A stretch of DNA of 64,000 nt from Coccinella septempunctata (Eukaryota; Arthropoda; Insecta; Coleoptera; Coccinellidae). Of this stretch, positions 49,441 through 62,440 are shown in pieces (positions within the stretch are counted from its first letter, which is position 1; every line of letters starts with the position of its first letter). The stretch covers positions 41,342,116-41,406,115 of the forward strand of contig NC_058190.1 of the NCBI RefSeq assembly GCF_907165205.1, read 5' to 3'. Under the pieces are notes generated by a model. It did not search any database. It was given only the letters and a program-made list of their open reading frames with translations, and had not been told where the DNA came from. The position numbers and the translations under genes were made by a program.

Positions 49441-51398
49441 CAGGGCGAGTCTTTGACTCGTACAAATAAATTCTTGAGGTCGAAAGATATACTTTTTTCC
49501 TATACCATTTTTTCCGATTCTGCCCTGATAAAAAGGTATAGCCATTTTAAGTTTCCATAATGAGTTGTGCTACCCCTAGAAAAACAAAATTACCTTCAGA
49601 ATAACTAGGTGAATCTGTAACACCATACACATCTGCGGATCTTTGAAACAGAGTTGTATTCAGCCAAAGTACCCAATTTTTCAAATTTTACGAGAAAATA
49701 TGAAGAATACCTTCATAATACAGGGTCTTTCACGAGGAACCTCACCCATATTTATACGGGAAACTACTGAACGTATTTTCATGAAATTCAGCACTTATAA
49801 GTATTTCACGATGCTGATCTAAAATATTTTCAAGGCATGAGCACCTCCGGTTTTTCCGGAAAAGACGTCAACTTCCGTTTTTCAAATTAGAACACCATTT
49901 TTTTATTGCAGAAATAGATTCCTTAGAAAATTTCAAGTTATTTTGATGTAACATTTTTCAGTTTTGGTTGGAAAATTCCCTCTGAGCGGGAAAATTCGAA
50001 AAAAAAATCGAAAATAGAGCTCCGCTGAAACAAGAATAACTTCGAGGTTTTTGGATGGAAAATTTTCATTTTTGGGATTTTTCAAGATCTAAGATTGATG
50101 TATCCACTTTGAAAATCGAAATCGCGATTCATGATACAGGGGGTGAAAAAATCGCTTTCAAAGTTAGGGATGACAAAATCGTGAAAAATCAATTTTTTCA
50201 AATTAGAACCCCATTTTTTTATGGCAGATATTGAATCTACGTTAAAAAATAATGTGAGTGTTTGCATCACACCCTTGCCCTAAAATGGATATTTTCCGAG
50301 TTATTCACAAAAAACTGTTTTTCGTCTTGAATTTTCAGCTATTTCTTTTCCCTTCACGCCACAAAGATGAAATTTTCAGGAACTGTTATTTGAACCATGC
50401 TGTAGGTTTTTCACCCCTTCTTGAAACCGACTTCAAGTTACTATTAGGAGAACCATGGCAAACTCTCGCAGTTATAACTAGAGAAGATGATCAAAGTTTT
50501 GACCGTTAATTTCTAGACATTTATTTATACGTCTCAGGAATGCTTCGTGCATTGCTCTTCTTATTTCATCGGGAGGAAGAGATCTGCAAAAGTGTTTAAA
50601 AACCAAATTGAGTTTCAAAACTATGAATCTAAAAGTCTAAACAAACCTGAACGCATTTCTGACTCGTTCTATGCAGTCCTCTTTATCAGTCAGGGGAGTT
50701 GAGTAGACAATATTTTTTATCCTACCCCAAACATAATAGTCTAAAGGAGTTAAATCGGGAGAACGTGGTGGCCAAAGATGTGGACCATTAGTTGAAAATA
50801 AAGAGGTTTCCGATACAAATTCGAATCAAAATTCGCCATCTATTTAGGAACAACCTGTAACTTTTTTCTCTTGCATATTAGGTTAGTAAAATCTAAAACA
50901 TGGATTAAGTAACAGTTCCTGAAAATTTCATCTTTTTGGCGTGAAGGGAAAAGAAATAGGTGAAAATTCAAGACGAAAAACAGTTTTTTGTGAATAACTA
51001 TTTCATGAAAATACGTTCAGTAGTTTCCCGTATAAATATGGGTGAGGTTCCTCGTGAAAGACCCTGTATAGCGTTCAACTAAGTTTCAAGAGTTGGTTTC
51101 TTTGAATTTTCGGTATTTTTATGGTACTTAATGGTCATAATGAGGAAAATGGAGAACATGGGTGCTATTTTGTGTTCGAAAAAGATTGATCGAATAAATT
51201 TAAAACTATATTCCAAAATTCACTTCATTCAATGAAACCGTTTGTGAGAATAATGAAAATAACATTTTTCATGGTTTTTCAACAGCCTGTATCCGTTAAA
51301 CCGAGCCCATTAGAAAAAAATGGTGAAGGAAAAATTGTTTTTTTTTTACTTCAAGAATCTACTGTTAAAATAATTGTATGAGACGAAGACTGACCCTG
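49441..51398. mobile_element. family-B TIR element, copy 4, split by a nested insertion
   Basis: The left tip is cagggcgagtctttgactcg and the right tip ...gagacgaagactgaccctg, TA on both sides. The left part ends at 49730 and the right part resumes after 51068 within the same element interior (ttcaactaagtttcaagagt). The gap is the element 49731-51066. Confidence 0.78.
49731..51066. mobile_element. Tc1/mariner-like element with transposase remnant, nested in family B
   Basis: Long TIRs of about 65 bp start cagggtctttcacgaggaac and end ...cctcgtgaaagaccctg, TA at 49729-49730 and 51067-51068. Minus strand near 50790-50520 reads WPPRSPDLTPLDYYVWGRIK, then IVYSTPLTDKEDCIERVRN, the C-terminal part of a Tc1/mariner-type transposase including the SPD-x-x-PLD acidic site. 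The N-terminal part is missing, so it is a non-autonomous deletion derivative. Confidence 0.82.
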
Positions 51399-52420
51399 TA
51401 TACTGGCAGCATTGAAAATGTTAGGGATTTTTTCAAAAAAGTTTGACCTCTCGTTCTCACCATTTTTTTCACAAAAATCTCAATTCCCAATACCGTTGAG
51501 TTTTTATTCAAGATATGGCATACAGTTGAAATTGCCATTAAATGAGCCAAGATATACTGGGTGTGCCATTTGAAATAAGGAAGTAGTAGGCTGTTTCCAG
51601 TAAAACTGGAAGATGTATGGAAGATGCAGAAGTTAGAGAATGATACGTTGCTAATATTTCCTATAGATATTGTAGAGCTTGAAATTTGTGTTGACACAAT
51701 AACACAATACTAGATAATACTCATTACTATATGAATTGAACTTGAGTCAACTATTGAGCAATAATAATTTGAGTATTCTTCCGTACGAATTTTTTCTTCC
51801 ATTTTCGATTTGGGGTAGTGAACTTTGAAAGAAACTATTTCGAAATCTTTCTATTATAGGTTTGCGGCGTTTGTGCATTCATGTTCGAATCGAATAAGGG
51901 CTGGAATCCAACCGTGACTGACTAAACATAAATAAAAAGAGATAATCAATGGCTTATCCAATATTTCATTCATAACCCCATTTATCGAAAAACTCAACAA
52001 ATTGCATCCCTTGTTTCCGACTAAACACCTGAATCGATGATGTACATCGAGCGCAACGGCATCAATCAGCCCCCTACAAACAATCATAGAATGCGGAAAA
52101 TGAAGGGTGAACAATAATACCGCCATAATGAAGAACCTGTTTACCGTCAACAATGCTTTATTGGTTCAATATGTTGTTTTCCATTCGGAATAACGTTGAT
52201 GCCCAAAAAGCCGAACGATAAATTGTTTCCAATAAATATACGATAAGTCATCGTTGAATTCGAGATATTTTTATTCACTTTGGTTTATTGTTCACGATAA
52301 AAATTCATTGAAATCGATAAATATGCAACACAGTTCACGTTTCGAGATATGAGGATCCTGAGAAACGAATAGAGAAAAAACTTTCCATCCATCATTAGGC
52401 TTTTCATGCAAACAACTATA

Positions 52421-52790
52421 GTTGGGGAACCCACGATGTTAAATCGGGTTTCATTCGAGCGTCGTGGAGACCTAGTGGATTTTGAAGGTCAGATGGTGAA
52501 AAGCAAAAAAGGTTCTATGATGTATGCACTTTTAGCGCTGGAGAAAGCGTCTACAGGTTCTCAAAAACTCGAAAACAAAGGAAGATAGGGGAATGCAGTT
52601 GATGGCATTATTAGTTTCTCTCCATTGAGAAGAGGCTGAAAAAGTATTTCAGGTATCACCAATTTTGCCCACCCTGTACAGGTGACGTTTTTTTTGCTAG
52701 TTTTTCGCCCTCCCACACATTTTCGTCACGCTTAAATTGTCAGATTAAGAAAATGTATACATTTCAACAAGTCATTAACCAGAAATTTTT
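52421..52790. mobile_element. partial copy of the TIR family seen at 16129-18019
   Basis: It starts gttggggaacccacgatgtt after a TA, then aaatcgggtttcattcgagc. Further in, cgccctcccacacattttcg and cacgcttaaattgtcagatt match 17860-17900. The right TIR is absent, and most of the interior differs from the first copy. Confidence 0.65.
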
Positions 52791-53296
52791 CTTTTAATTA
52801 GTCGTCCTCTGTTGCATCTTGAATCAGGGTCCATCTTCTTGGCTTAGACTTTCAAAACATTCATTTCATGCCATGAATGAATTAATAATTCGAGATTAAG
52901 TTTTGGGTTATAGGTCACACTGCCTCAACAGATAATAAATTGTAAATCTTTGGTAATATTCGAATTATCATGCCTCTGATTCTAATTTTTTTCGTTCACG
53001 CTTCCCCAATAATATCAACTATTGTTTATAATTCTTGTCTTTTTGGATTTTTACTCTGGTGGCCAATGAAGGTACTGTTTTCGTGCATTCGATTTGGATT
53101 TTACTTTGATTAACGGTCTACACCCCTTCGCTGATAAAGCGATCAAGAAGTAATTGAACATTTAATTAATTAAACGTGATATATTACTGTGTCATTTATC
53201 AGTTGAGGAGACGGCTGAATCAGGATTGTTTGTACTTCCAGAGTGGTAATTGAACTACCTCTCTATTCTCTGCTTGTTCAGCTCCTCTATATTATA

Positions 53297-54166
53297 CCAG
53301 GTGACCCACCCCAGACGCGGCGCTCATTCTGAGGGAGTAAATAAAGATATTTTGAGAATTCTTTCTTGTGATGTGTGTATAGTGTTCAAAAGCACAATTT
53401 AAAATTATTGTCATATATACAGGGTCCAGATATAGACCAAAGTTACACTTTTTTAAATATAACACTCTGTATTTGACCTCAAGAATGGAATGGCAGACTC
53501 AAATTATAATGATTTTCTTCAGATCACTTTATACCTTAGAAGGACTATTTACGAGATAATAGCGAAAATGTTTTGAATTAAAAATCGAAAATTGCTCAGA
53601 AACTATCAGGTTCAGATGTAGGAAAATTTTATGAAGATAGTTTCGAAATTAATTTTTACGTTCAACTAGATATAGAAATACCGGGTGTGCCATTTGAAAT
53701 AAGAAAGTTTTCGACGATTATTTGTAGTTAATGTTTGAGAATTAATTATGATCACTCTGTATATTCCAGAGTTGAAATTTTCTTTTATTTGTAGAAGTAG
53801 ACAACTTGTATACTCGAAAAAATTCTGTCTGTATCGCTGGCTTAACTAGTTTCTTCATTAATTGCTATTTAGAAAAACGCCATATTTTCGATTTTTCGCC
53901 ATTATCTTGTAAAGGGTGCTTCAGAGCTAAAAAGTAATCTGAAGAAAATCATCATAACTTGAGCTTGCCATTCCATTTTTGAGGTCAAATATAGGGTGTT
54001 ACATTTGAAAAAGTGTAACTTTCGTCTATATCTTTGTTTTCGAACACCCCGTACATATGACAATAATTTTAAATTGTGCTTCCTACACACACCACAAGAA
54101 AAGTTATTCAAAATATCTTCTTTTACTCCCTCAAAATGAGCGCCGCGTCTGGGGTGGGCCACCCGG
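53297..54166. mobile_element. fold-back TIR element (870 bp), TA-flanked
   Basis: The left end is ccaggtgacccaccccagac then gcggcgctcatt; the right end is ...aatgagcgccgcgtctgggg then tgggccacccgg. TA at 53295-53296 and 54167-54168. The arms continue for well over 100 bp (agatattttgag against caaaatatct). An inner element with its own tips sits inside. Confidence 0.8.
53420..54051. mobile_element. inner fold-back element nested in 53297-54166
   Basis: The tips are cagggtccagatatagacca and ...cgtctatatctttg...cgaacaccccg, with inverted arms including ttgacctcaagaatggaatg against cattccatttttgaggtcaa and atgattttcttcagat against atctgaagaaaatcat. Non-coding. Confidence 0.7.
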
Positions 54167-54595
54167 TATATCTTTCGATTCATTATTTGGACAGATGAAA
54201 CTTCGAAATCTCAATAAAACATGTTATGTTCACGTTCTGGTTTGTACGAGATACACATTAAATTCTCTCTTATCTCTTCTCAAATAAAACCTTCATTTCG
54301 AATTTTCCTGAGTTGAGGTTAACCGAGGGGGAAAAATCAACTGATTCTGAGGGGTCTTTCTTTCCAAACCGCTGCGTCTCGTCTGTCGACAAAAAATCAA
54401 ATGATAGTCGAATAATCTGAACCTGCATTGGTAACACTCTAACCCTGAAGCAAGATCGGAAAAGACGAAAAGAAGCCAGAGAAAATTCAGATTTTTGACT
54501 TTTACCAAACGCAAATGGAAACAAATCTACGTCAGTTTGATAATACTCACTTGAAGTGAAGTGATTTATTTATCGTTTCTTCTCAGATCATTCTT

Positions 54596-54733
54596 ATGGT
54601 GATGTTGAGTTTATGCAGAGTAACTAAGAACCTAAGAAAGGGTAAAATCTGATTGGCAGATGGCGTGCACGTGTTTGCCGCCTACCTATGAGATTGGTTC
54701 TTTTCTCAGTTACTCTGCATAAACTCACCATTA
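54596..54733. mobile_element. GAGTTTATGC-type MITE, copy 3
   Basis: About 138 bp. The left end has gagtttatgcagagtaacta then agaacc; the right end has ggttcttttctcagttactc then tgcataaactcaccat. It matches the ends at 20669-20796. Confidence 0.72.
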
Positions 54734-55561
54734 CAATGCAGAGGGTCACGCTCGTTGAAACCTTCCTTTGCTCTAACCAACCTTCTCCTTCGTGGTAGAC
54801 TTGCGACAACACTCCATTCAAACCGATTTATGAGTTCAACTCGGCCCCGTCTAATTTTGACGTTTCCAGACTGAGCCGGACTTCCTGAACGGCATGCAGT
54901 CCGTGGTCTGAGCGAGCCCGACTTTATGACGTCATAAATCCACCAGGACGCCTGCATCGAATGGGACGCACTTCTCGGTTTCGCAAAATTTATACGAAGT
55001 CCCACGCTCATAAAGCCAAACAGATGAAATTCAGCCCGGCCATTTACTACTTGACGGGAACGCAGTCGAAAAGTTAAACATCGGATGTAAATATTTATAA
55101 GCCGGTACTACGTCTCCGTAGCTGATTTAAGTGCTGGTGCGTGACGTCACAGGGTTGCCGTCTCGTTTCGCCCTAAAAATCTGTAGAATTGGAGGCGTGG
55201 GGGAAACAGTTGGAAGGAAATTATTGTTTCTCCTTCCTTTATCAAGCTATAATTTTTTTAGTTTTTGTAAATCTGAATCGGACATCTGGTTCCGAAGTAA
55301 TGTTAAGACAAACCAAGAAACTAACAAACACTCTAACAATCGCTTGGGTAGTTCTAGTGATTACTTCCTAAGTTCCTATGTGCAAACCCACAAACTCTAC
55401 CTCTTTATAATATTAGTGTATTTGCTTTAAGTTTGCAAGTGTTTGTAGCGAAAATCTGCCATGACTTCTTTTTTTTATACTAATGGGCTAGAATTATTTT
55501 ACAGACGATCTCTGCTCTGATAGGATAATCCCAAATTCCTTGATTTTGTCTGTTTCTGGTA

Positions 55562-56748
55562 CGAGGATATATTGAAAAATTCTTAGCCTACTATAGAACC
55601 AAACAAAATTTCAATGTCAAAATATTTTATTGCTCAACATATTCTCCTCTTAATTGGATACACTTATTACAGCGAACCTGGAACGTCTCTAGACCTTTCA
55701 AAAAATATGTTTCTTCTTGCTCTGCAAACCAGACCTCCACAGATTTTATTACCTCCTCGTTGGAAGAAAATTTACAACCTTAATTTTTTCAGTTGAGGAA
55801 AGAGGTAATAGTCGGATGGAGCCAAATCTGGTGAATAAGGTGTGTGTTCTAGTAATTCAAACCCTAAAACACGAATTTTTTGCTTGGAAACATGAGATTT
55901 GCGTGCAGGGGCGTTGTCCTGCAAAAACAAAACACCTTTGGATAGCTTTCCGCGTCTTTTCTCCTTAATTTTTTCCCGTAGAGTGGTTAGCAATGCCGAA
56001 TAGTAATCTCAGGTTATTGTTCTACCCTTATCCAAAAAATAAATCATGATTACTCCATGGCAATCCCAAAAAACTGAAGCAAGAATTTTCCCAGCAGTTT
56101 TTGGACACGATACTTCTTAGGTCTTGGAGAACCAGAGTGTCGCCATTCCATCGATTGCTGCTTTGTTTCTGGTTTCTGGATCGTAGAAATGTAACCAAGT
56201 CTCATCCATTAACAATTCGGTTTAAGAAGTCTATACATCGTTGTCAAATCGAGCACAGATCGAACGCGATGCTTCTACCCTTGTACGCTTTTGGTCAACA
56301 TTCAAACATTTGGGGATCCATTTTGGAGCAATTTTTCTCATGTCCAAAATGACGTGAACTATACGATGAACGCGTTCGTATGAACTATTCAGTGCTTCAG
56401 ATATCCATTTTAGCCCAATTCGACGGTCTGATAAAATCATGTCATGAACTGCATCGATATTTTCGGGAACTGACACAGAAACTGGCCTTCCCGATCGGTC
56501 CTCATCTTCAATGGAAAATTTTCCTCTTTTGAAGCTTACAGTCCAATTTTTCACGGTCGCATACGACGTTGGTCACCAAGGGTATTAAGCATATCTTCTA
56601 ATAATTCATTGCGTAACTCTGGTTTACTTTTTTCAACTCAAACTTCACACTGACACTTCTAATGAGTTCTTGTTCGTTGCTGTGGTAACGCAATATGTTT
56701 TTTATGCATGGAACTGGTCTTGGCTAACTAGATATCAATACATCCTCG
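55562..56748 (-). mobile_element. mariner element, copy B (dead)
   Basis: 1187 bp, same family as copy A, with TA at 55560-55561 and 56749-56750 and tips cgaggatatattg... and ...tacatcctcg. The minus strand has GKFSIEDEDRSGRPVSVSVP and the helix-turn-helix region, then a frameshift after FDNDV (near 56231). The rest keeps VLFLQDNAPARKSH (second Asp) and HTPYSPDLAPSDYYLF (third Asp), fitting a DD34D mariner. The frameshift and stops make it inactive. Confidence 0.9.
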
Positions 56749-56774
56749 TACTTCTACACCTAATAGGTAGAAAC

Positions 56775-57262
56775 ATTGAGAGGAGTCCTGGGCTTGATTT
56801 TCGTGAAAAGCACAGTAGTGAAAACCGTTTCACGATATCTTCATTTGTCTTGAAGATATAACCAAACTTTGACATTTTTTCGATTTCGAAGATGTGCCAT
56901 AGTTATTCTCGAAAATATCTAAAAACGAGAAAAGTTTTCTACGGGCACTCTTTCACTGTAAACCTCAATACAGGATAAAGAAAAAGTTGAATGTAGTGTC
57001 GAATTTTCAGAGGAAAAGTGCCTGTAGAAAGTTTTTATCGTTTTCAGATATTTTCGAGAATAAAGAAGTTATGGAACATTTTCGAAATCTACAAAATATC
57101 AAAATTTGTTTATACATATCTTCAAGACAAATGAAGATATCGTGAAACGGTTTTCACTAATGAACTTCTCACAAATATCGAGCTCAGTAAGTACTCCTTT
57201 CAACGTTTTCACCTATCTAGTCTAGACTAGAAGTACCAGAAACAGCCATAATCAAGCAATTT
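56775..57262. mobile_element. fold-back element with about 170-bp arms
   Basis: The left arm (gtgaaaaccgtttcacgata then tcttcatttgtcttgaagat) and right arm (...atcttcaagacaaatgaaga then tatcgtgaaacggttttcac) are inverted, as are gtgccatagttattctcgaa against ttcgagaataaagaagttat. An end related to 44430-44560 follows. Non-coding. Confidence 0.65.
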
Positions 57263-58363
57263 GGGATTCCTGTATGTATATCCTCTGAGGAATCATTTCA
57301 TCAGATTTTCCCCTGAAGCATGCTAGCCACCTCAATAGAATGCTCAAAAACGAACGTGGAAAAAATATCCTGGTCTGGCAACCCCGCGAATTCGCACCCC
57401 TGGGAAGGGGGATGTAGTTTTCTCCCCGAAATCTTCGCTCGGTGTCATCTACATATCCCCCAGGACATCACGTTTTTCAATTTCAACGGGTGGCAATTTG
57501 CGACAGTCCTAAATGACAGATTACGATGGAGTTTTCGCGTTAATTTCAACACGAGTTCCATGTTAATGCGGGAGCAAGTTGGCGGCGCACTGTTAGCGTT
57601 GATTTTTTGCAGATTACCCCGTCCATAACTTTGTAGCGAAATTGCGACGAGGCTAGGAACGAATAGAAAAGTCCGATTACGGTCATCCGATGGCGCATCT
57701 GCGATAAAAGCGGTCTTCTATTACATGCTGAAAAGGTGTTTTTTTTTAAATTAAAGTGGTACGGGTGCTTTTGTCTGCCACGAAGGGCCAAGTGAATGAA
57801 TCTGGTCTTGCAGGAAATGAACCTTGCACCGTGGTGCAGGTATTGAATATCAACAGGGGGACTGTTTTATTCCTGAGATTAAAAAAGACGTGGGGAATGG
57901 ATCATTTGGTAGGTTTTCAGCCAATGTAAATAATCTAAACGGAATGATTGAAATTTAATCCTCAGCATTGCTATGATGATTTCTTATCAAGTTGGATAAA
58001 TACTTGAAAATGGAAATACGAATTTCTAACGATAAGAAATTGTGGATATTCAGTAGCGAAGGCAAAAATGAAGATACTCGATTTAGTTTATGTGCCATAT
58101 CTATAGAAGTACTCAAGAGATAAGAAACATTACGTACTCAAGTGTGGATATGTGACAATTCGCCCCAGACTATTAGATTTGAAATTATTGCCAAATATGT
58201 ACATATGAAAATTATCTTGAGTAATTATTTCAAGATTCTTAAGAGATAAGGGACATTACATACCCAACTTAGAGATATGATAGTGTGTCCCAGATATTAT
58301 CAGAATGTTTTGCCAAGTATGTACGTACACAAATCATAATATCAAGATATTATCGCTGATATA

Positions 58364-59241
58364 CAGGGTGTATTTGATGGTGAGGCTTTTTTTCAACACA
58401 GGGAAGAACTGGTCAAAATGAAGCGTTTCACCATAAATCACCTATACAGAACTTTCAAAATGACAAAGTTGAAAAAAATTGAAAATGATTACTGAAATAG
58501 ATCCTTATAAGACCCTAGACCGTTTGTTAGCTGAATTATCGCAAAGCAGTGGGAAAAAACTTATCTCCTGATTCGACCAAGTGGTTTCGTTTAGGATATT
58601 GGCTCGTTCGATATTTACGTGGTGATGAAAATGGAAACATAGGATTGTTCTCATTATTTTTCAGTGATTTACTCGATTTTATGAAATGGTTCATTTCGAT
58701 ACCAACTGACAGAAGTGACTTAGGATACAAGTGTAAAAAATAGAGTAATACTTCAAAATCTCACCAATAAAATTCGTCTAAATTATTCACGAATTTTTTC
58801 ACAATGGGCATCACAATCTTCTTGTTCGAACATTCCAACAATCGTCTTAAAAATGGGATGAAATGGGGATACACCATAGCACTTTTTCAACATAACTAAC
58901 ACAAGCACTTTCAGAAACTGCCTCGATTTTCTACATTTTTTTTCACCCTAAATTGCACGATACAACAATTCTGATTCTCACAAAAGTGACCTGATGCATC
59001 TAATCCGATGAACTTGGTACTGAACCATTAATTGTCCAGCCATATGTTTTGTTTCGTTTTTGGGATGCCGGAGTCACCTTCCACAGTCCCGTACTTGAAA
59101 TTCAATGAAATTTTGTCGAACTTCTAGGGGTTGTATCTCATCCATCTTGGATATTTTATATAGACAATTTTTGATTGAGCGACTTATTGTGATGAGTTCT
59201 ACCTTCTGTCGAAAAAAAGCCTCATCTTTGAAAACACCCTG
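58364..59241. mobile_element. possible TIR element ending ACAGGGTGT
   Basis: The left tip cagggtgtatttgatggtga and right tip ...tcatctttgaaaacaccctg are imperfect inverted repeats. TA precedes the left tip but TT follows the right one, so the boundaries are less sure. It abuts the fold-back element at 59246. No coding sequence is recognised inside. Confidence 0.45.
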
Positions 59242-59245
59242 TTTA

Positions 59246-59981
59246 CAGGGTGTTCTTAAATTGAACGTACAAACGAAAAGGGGAGATTCCTTAAGTGAGT
59301 TTAAGAAAAAAAAGTCCCATAAACATGGGGTCGCAAACGTTTCGTTTTCGAGATACAGAGTGTTGAAGTTTGAATTTTTTTCAATTTTTTTTCTCATAGT
59401 ATCTACACTTCACAAGATATTCAACTGAAATTTGGCATAGATATTACATTTAAGAGTTCTCACCACGTGACATGGCAATTTCGAAAGAAGATCTACAGGG
59501 TGATATTTTTTCTGGAACACTGCCACCTGTTCTTCTGCAGAACTTTTTTTTGGTGAGCAACTGTTAATTTGAAAAAATTTAAAAAGAAGCTTTGTTCTTA
59601 TACTGAACTTTTCGGTCTCTTGTAGTTTTGTCGTATCTACCAACGATTTCGAGAAAAAAATTTTGAACGATTCTCTCGAAATTCTCGTAACTATGATAGG
59701 AAGGCAGTGTTCCAGAAAAAATATCACCCTGTAGACCTTCTATCGAAATTGCCATGTCACGTGGTGAGAACTCTAAAATGTAATATCTATGCCAAATTTC
59801 GGTTGAATATCCTGTGAAGTGTAGATACTATGGGAAAAAAACTTGAAAAAAATTCAAAATTCAACACTCTGTATCTCGAAAACGAAACGTTTGCGACCCC
59901 AAGTTTATGGGACTTTTTTTTCTTAAACTCACTTAAGGAATCTCCCCTTTTCGTTTGTACGTTCAATTTAGGAACACCCTG
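59246..59981. mobile_element. fold-back element with about 280-bp arms
   Basis: The tips are cagggtgttcttaaattgaa and ...ttcaatttaggaacaccctg, TA on both sides. The arms 59246-59525 and about 59703-59981 are near-perfect reverse complements with about 175 bp between. It would form a very stable hairpin. The frames open on both strands are a by-product of the symmetry, not genes. Confidence 0.85.
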
Positions 59982-60909
59982 TATACATACGCATCATCAC
60001 GTGCTAAATTAGCGCTGATGTATTTCGATTCGATTTGGGTCTTAGCAGATGATATCGCTATCGAAGTAACAACTCCAAACCAGCCGATGCTATCTCCACA
60101 TGCGATAAGTGCCATCTAATTACCCAACTAAGTTCCGCTATCAGAAGTCATTAAACAAAAATAACGAGAGTTAGGGGGATAATGTCTGGCGTTCAACGTT
60201 TAGTAGATCGAATATGCAGATATGGGGGCCCATGTCCAGGAAGGCATGAAGTGAAATTAGTTGGGGCAAAGTATCTGGGCGTCATGTGTGAATGGGCGGC
60301 GATTATGTGACCCATTATCGACGCCCCATTAAGCTCCTGTTGTTATGGATCGAATACCCTTTTGACCCAGATTGCGGGACGATTTTTAGGTTATTTTTGG
60401 TGTGTTCTGTGCGATCGTATCTTTTCGTTATGTCGATATTGTACAACAGAAATGGCCTACGTTTAACGATCTGTGGCAGTTTTTTCCGAATAAATGTTCA
60501 ATTTGGCTTTGATCTAGGGGTGTGCTGTATTCCTCGAATCGAATGAAAACTGCAATAGTCGATAATAATATGAACATACGTTCGTTGAAAATAACGTAAA
60601 ACAGACAAGCTGATGCCAGGGCGTGATTTAATTTTTCAGGGCGTGATTTAAGCGGTGCTTCCAGCTATGAAATCTCACCGAAAATATCTTGAATTTCATT
60701 GCTTCTGTCAGAATTTCGACAGAAAAATGACAAAAACAAACTTCTGGAGAAAAAAAAGGACAGAAAACTTTTTCCCCAAATTCATTTTAAAATAACTTTT
60801 TAAGGTGTGCATCCATTTTGATCATTTTGTTGTCTATTTGTAGCCTATTTCATCTAGTTTATCGCCTTATGTCGAGTCTGCTCGAATTTCAATTCAATTT
60901 GATGGTATA

Positions 60910-61455
60910 CAGGGTAGAACTGGAAGTTGCAATTTCCTCAAAATTTCTGAACACCCAGTGGGGGTAATAAGTGACGCATTGATAGGTCTTTAGATGAGTT
61001 TTCGAAGCCTGATCTCTTAATTCTCTTAATACTCTCCTGTTTAATTTAGTCAATAGCTCCTTCCTGAAAAGAAATAAGACTACAATTGGTAATTGCCTGT
61101 TTTAGAACGTTTTCCCATTCTTCAAGAAGAGCTGGAATGGTTTCCGCTTGACGGTTGCGAATAAGCCTCCCTAACATGTCCCACACATTGTCAATTGGGT
61201 TTAGATCGGGGCTACGTGGAGGCCAGTCTAATCGATGGATGTTTTCTCATCGAGATAATTTTTACCATTCTCGCCACATGGGCAACTTATTGCGCAATTT
61301 CTTCTGACTGCATAATAAAAAAATCACTTGCTATGCTTAATCTAGTGATCAACAGATCACTAGACAAGACGGACAAGATGAATTACATATATCTACTCCA
61401 TTCACTTTTATTTTAGCACTCGGCTGGCCATGGAAATTTGACACGTTTCACTCTG
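60910..61455 (-). mobile_element. Tc1-like element remnant
   Basis: TA-flanked; left tip cagggtagaactggaagttg, right tip ...cacgtttcactctg. The minus strand near 61240-61080 reads LDWPPRSPDLNPIDNVWDML then GRLIRNRQ, a Tc1-type transposase C-terminal signature with the third acidic site region. Most of the transposase is missing. Confidence 0.78.
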
Positions 61456-62440
61456 TATAGTACGAAAATGTGGGGTCATGACGCTTGTCAAAACATTTTT
61501 GGGTTTTAAATCAACGATATGTTGCCCGTTCTATTTAAAGGTTTCTGTTATTACGTATTTTATCACAATGTCGAAAATCTTCGGAAAATATGTGACGAAC
61601 ATAATTGAAGTTTATACAAAATGATTGAAGGCGTACCAAATCCGGTTATTTGCATGGCAAATACAAGAGATCAGTATAATATCATAATATGCACTAGCTT
61701 GAGGAGAGTTAATGTTCGTTATCTTCTTTGGCTAAAGTTTGCATACGTTACATTAGTTGTAAATTTCAAAAATATTAACCCGAAGATGAAATGCATATGA
61801 TGCAGTGGTTAGAAATGGGTATCTCCCGAAGGAATTAACAGATAATTACAAGAATGTTAAATTCTTCAACAAAAATCCTCTTGCATCAATATAAGTAAAA
61901 GGAATTAAAGGAAGTTTCAAGTCAAGATGAACTTCACCTTTGAACAAAAATGTCACATGAATAAACAATTAACTTGACAACTTGCGTGTATTTGTGAATG
62001 TTTAATACATTGATATAATAATAATAATTAGGTATTTATTAGTACCTTAAGACATTTACAATGTATAGGACAAGTCAAATGAAAAATAGAAAAATCAATT
62101 TTCGGGAACTTATTCTACGATGACTTTGATCGAAAATTATGTAGTGAACTTTTTCCATTAATTCACTCAAACATAAAATTCTCAAATGTCACCACTTTTG
62201 TGGGTCTCCCAATAGAAGGAAATTCTTTGTCATCCTCTTCATTCACAACCTTTCTGATTGTGGAAATATTCAGCTGAAATATAAGTCGTTTAGATTCAGA
62301 TGAAACATTATATAAATTCTCTTACATTGTTATTTTGCAATGAATTGGGTCAACATTTTGTTTGTCCGGTTTTTTTTTCTCCAGGAGTGTACAAGTAGAC
62401 TGACCTGAACTTGGACCTGACAGTCGCTCAGGGAAATTGT

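Noticed and set aside
51854..52153. 99-codon minus-strand frame with a hydrophobic start
   Set aside because: No splice or family support, AT-rich context, and length within chance range; it is not convincing as a signal-peptide gene.
59074..59428. Overlapping 107-codon frames on both strands
   Set aside because: They fall in or across the arms of a fold-back element and reflect its symmetry.
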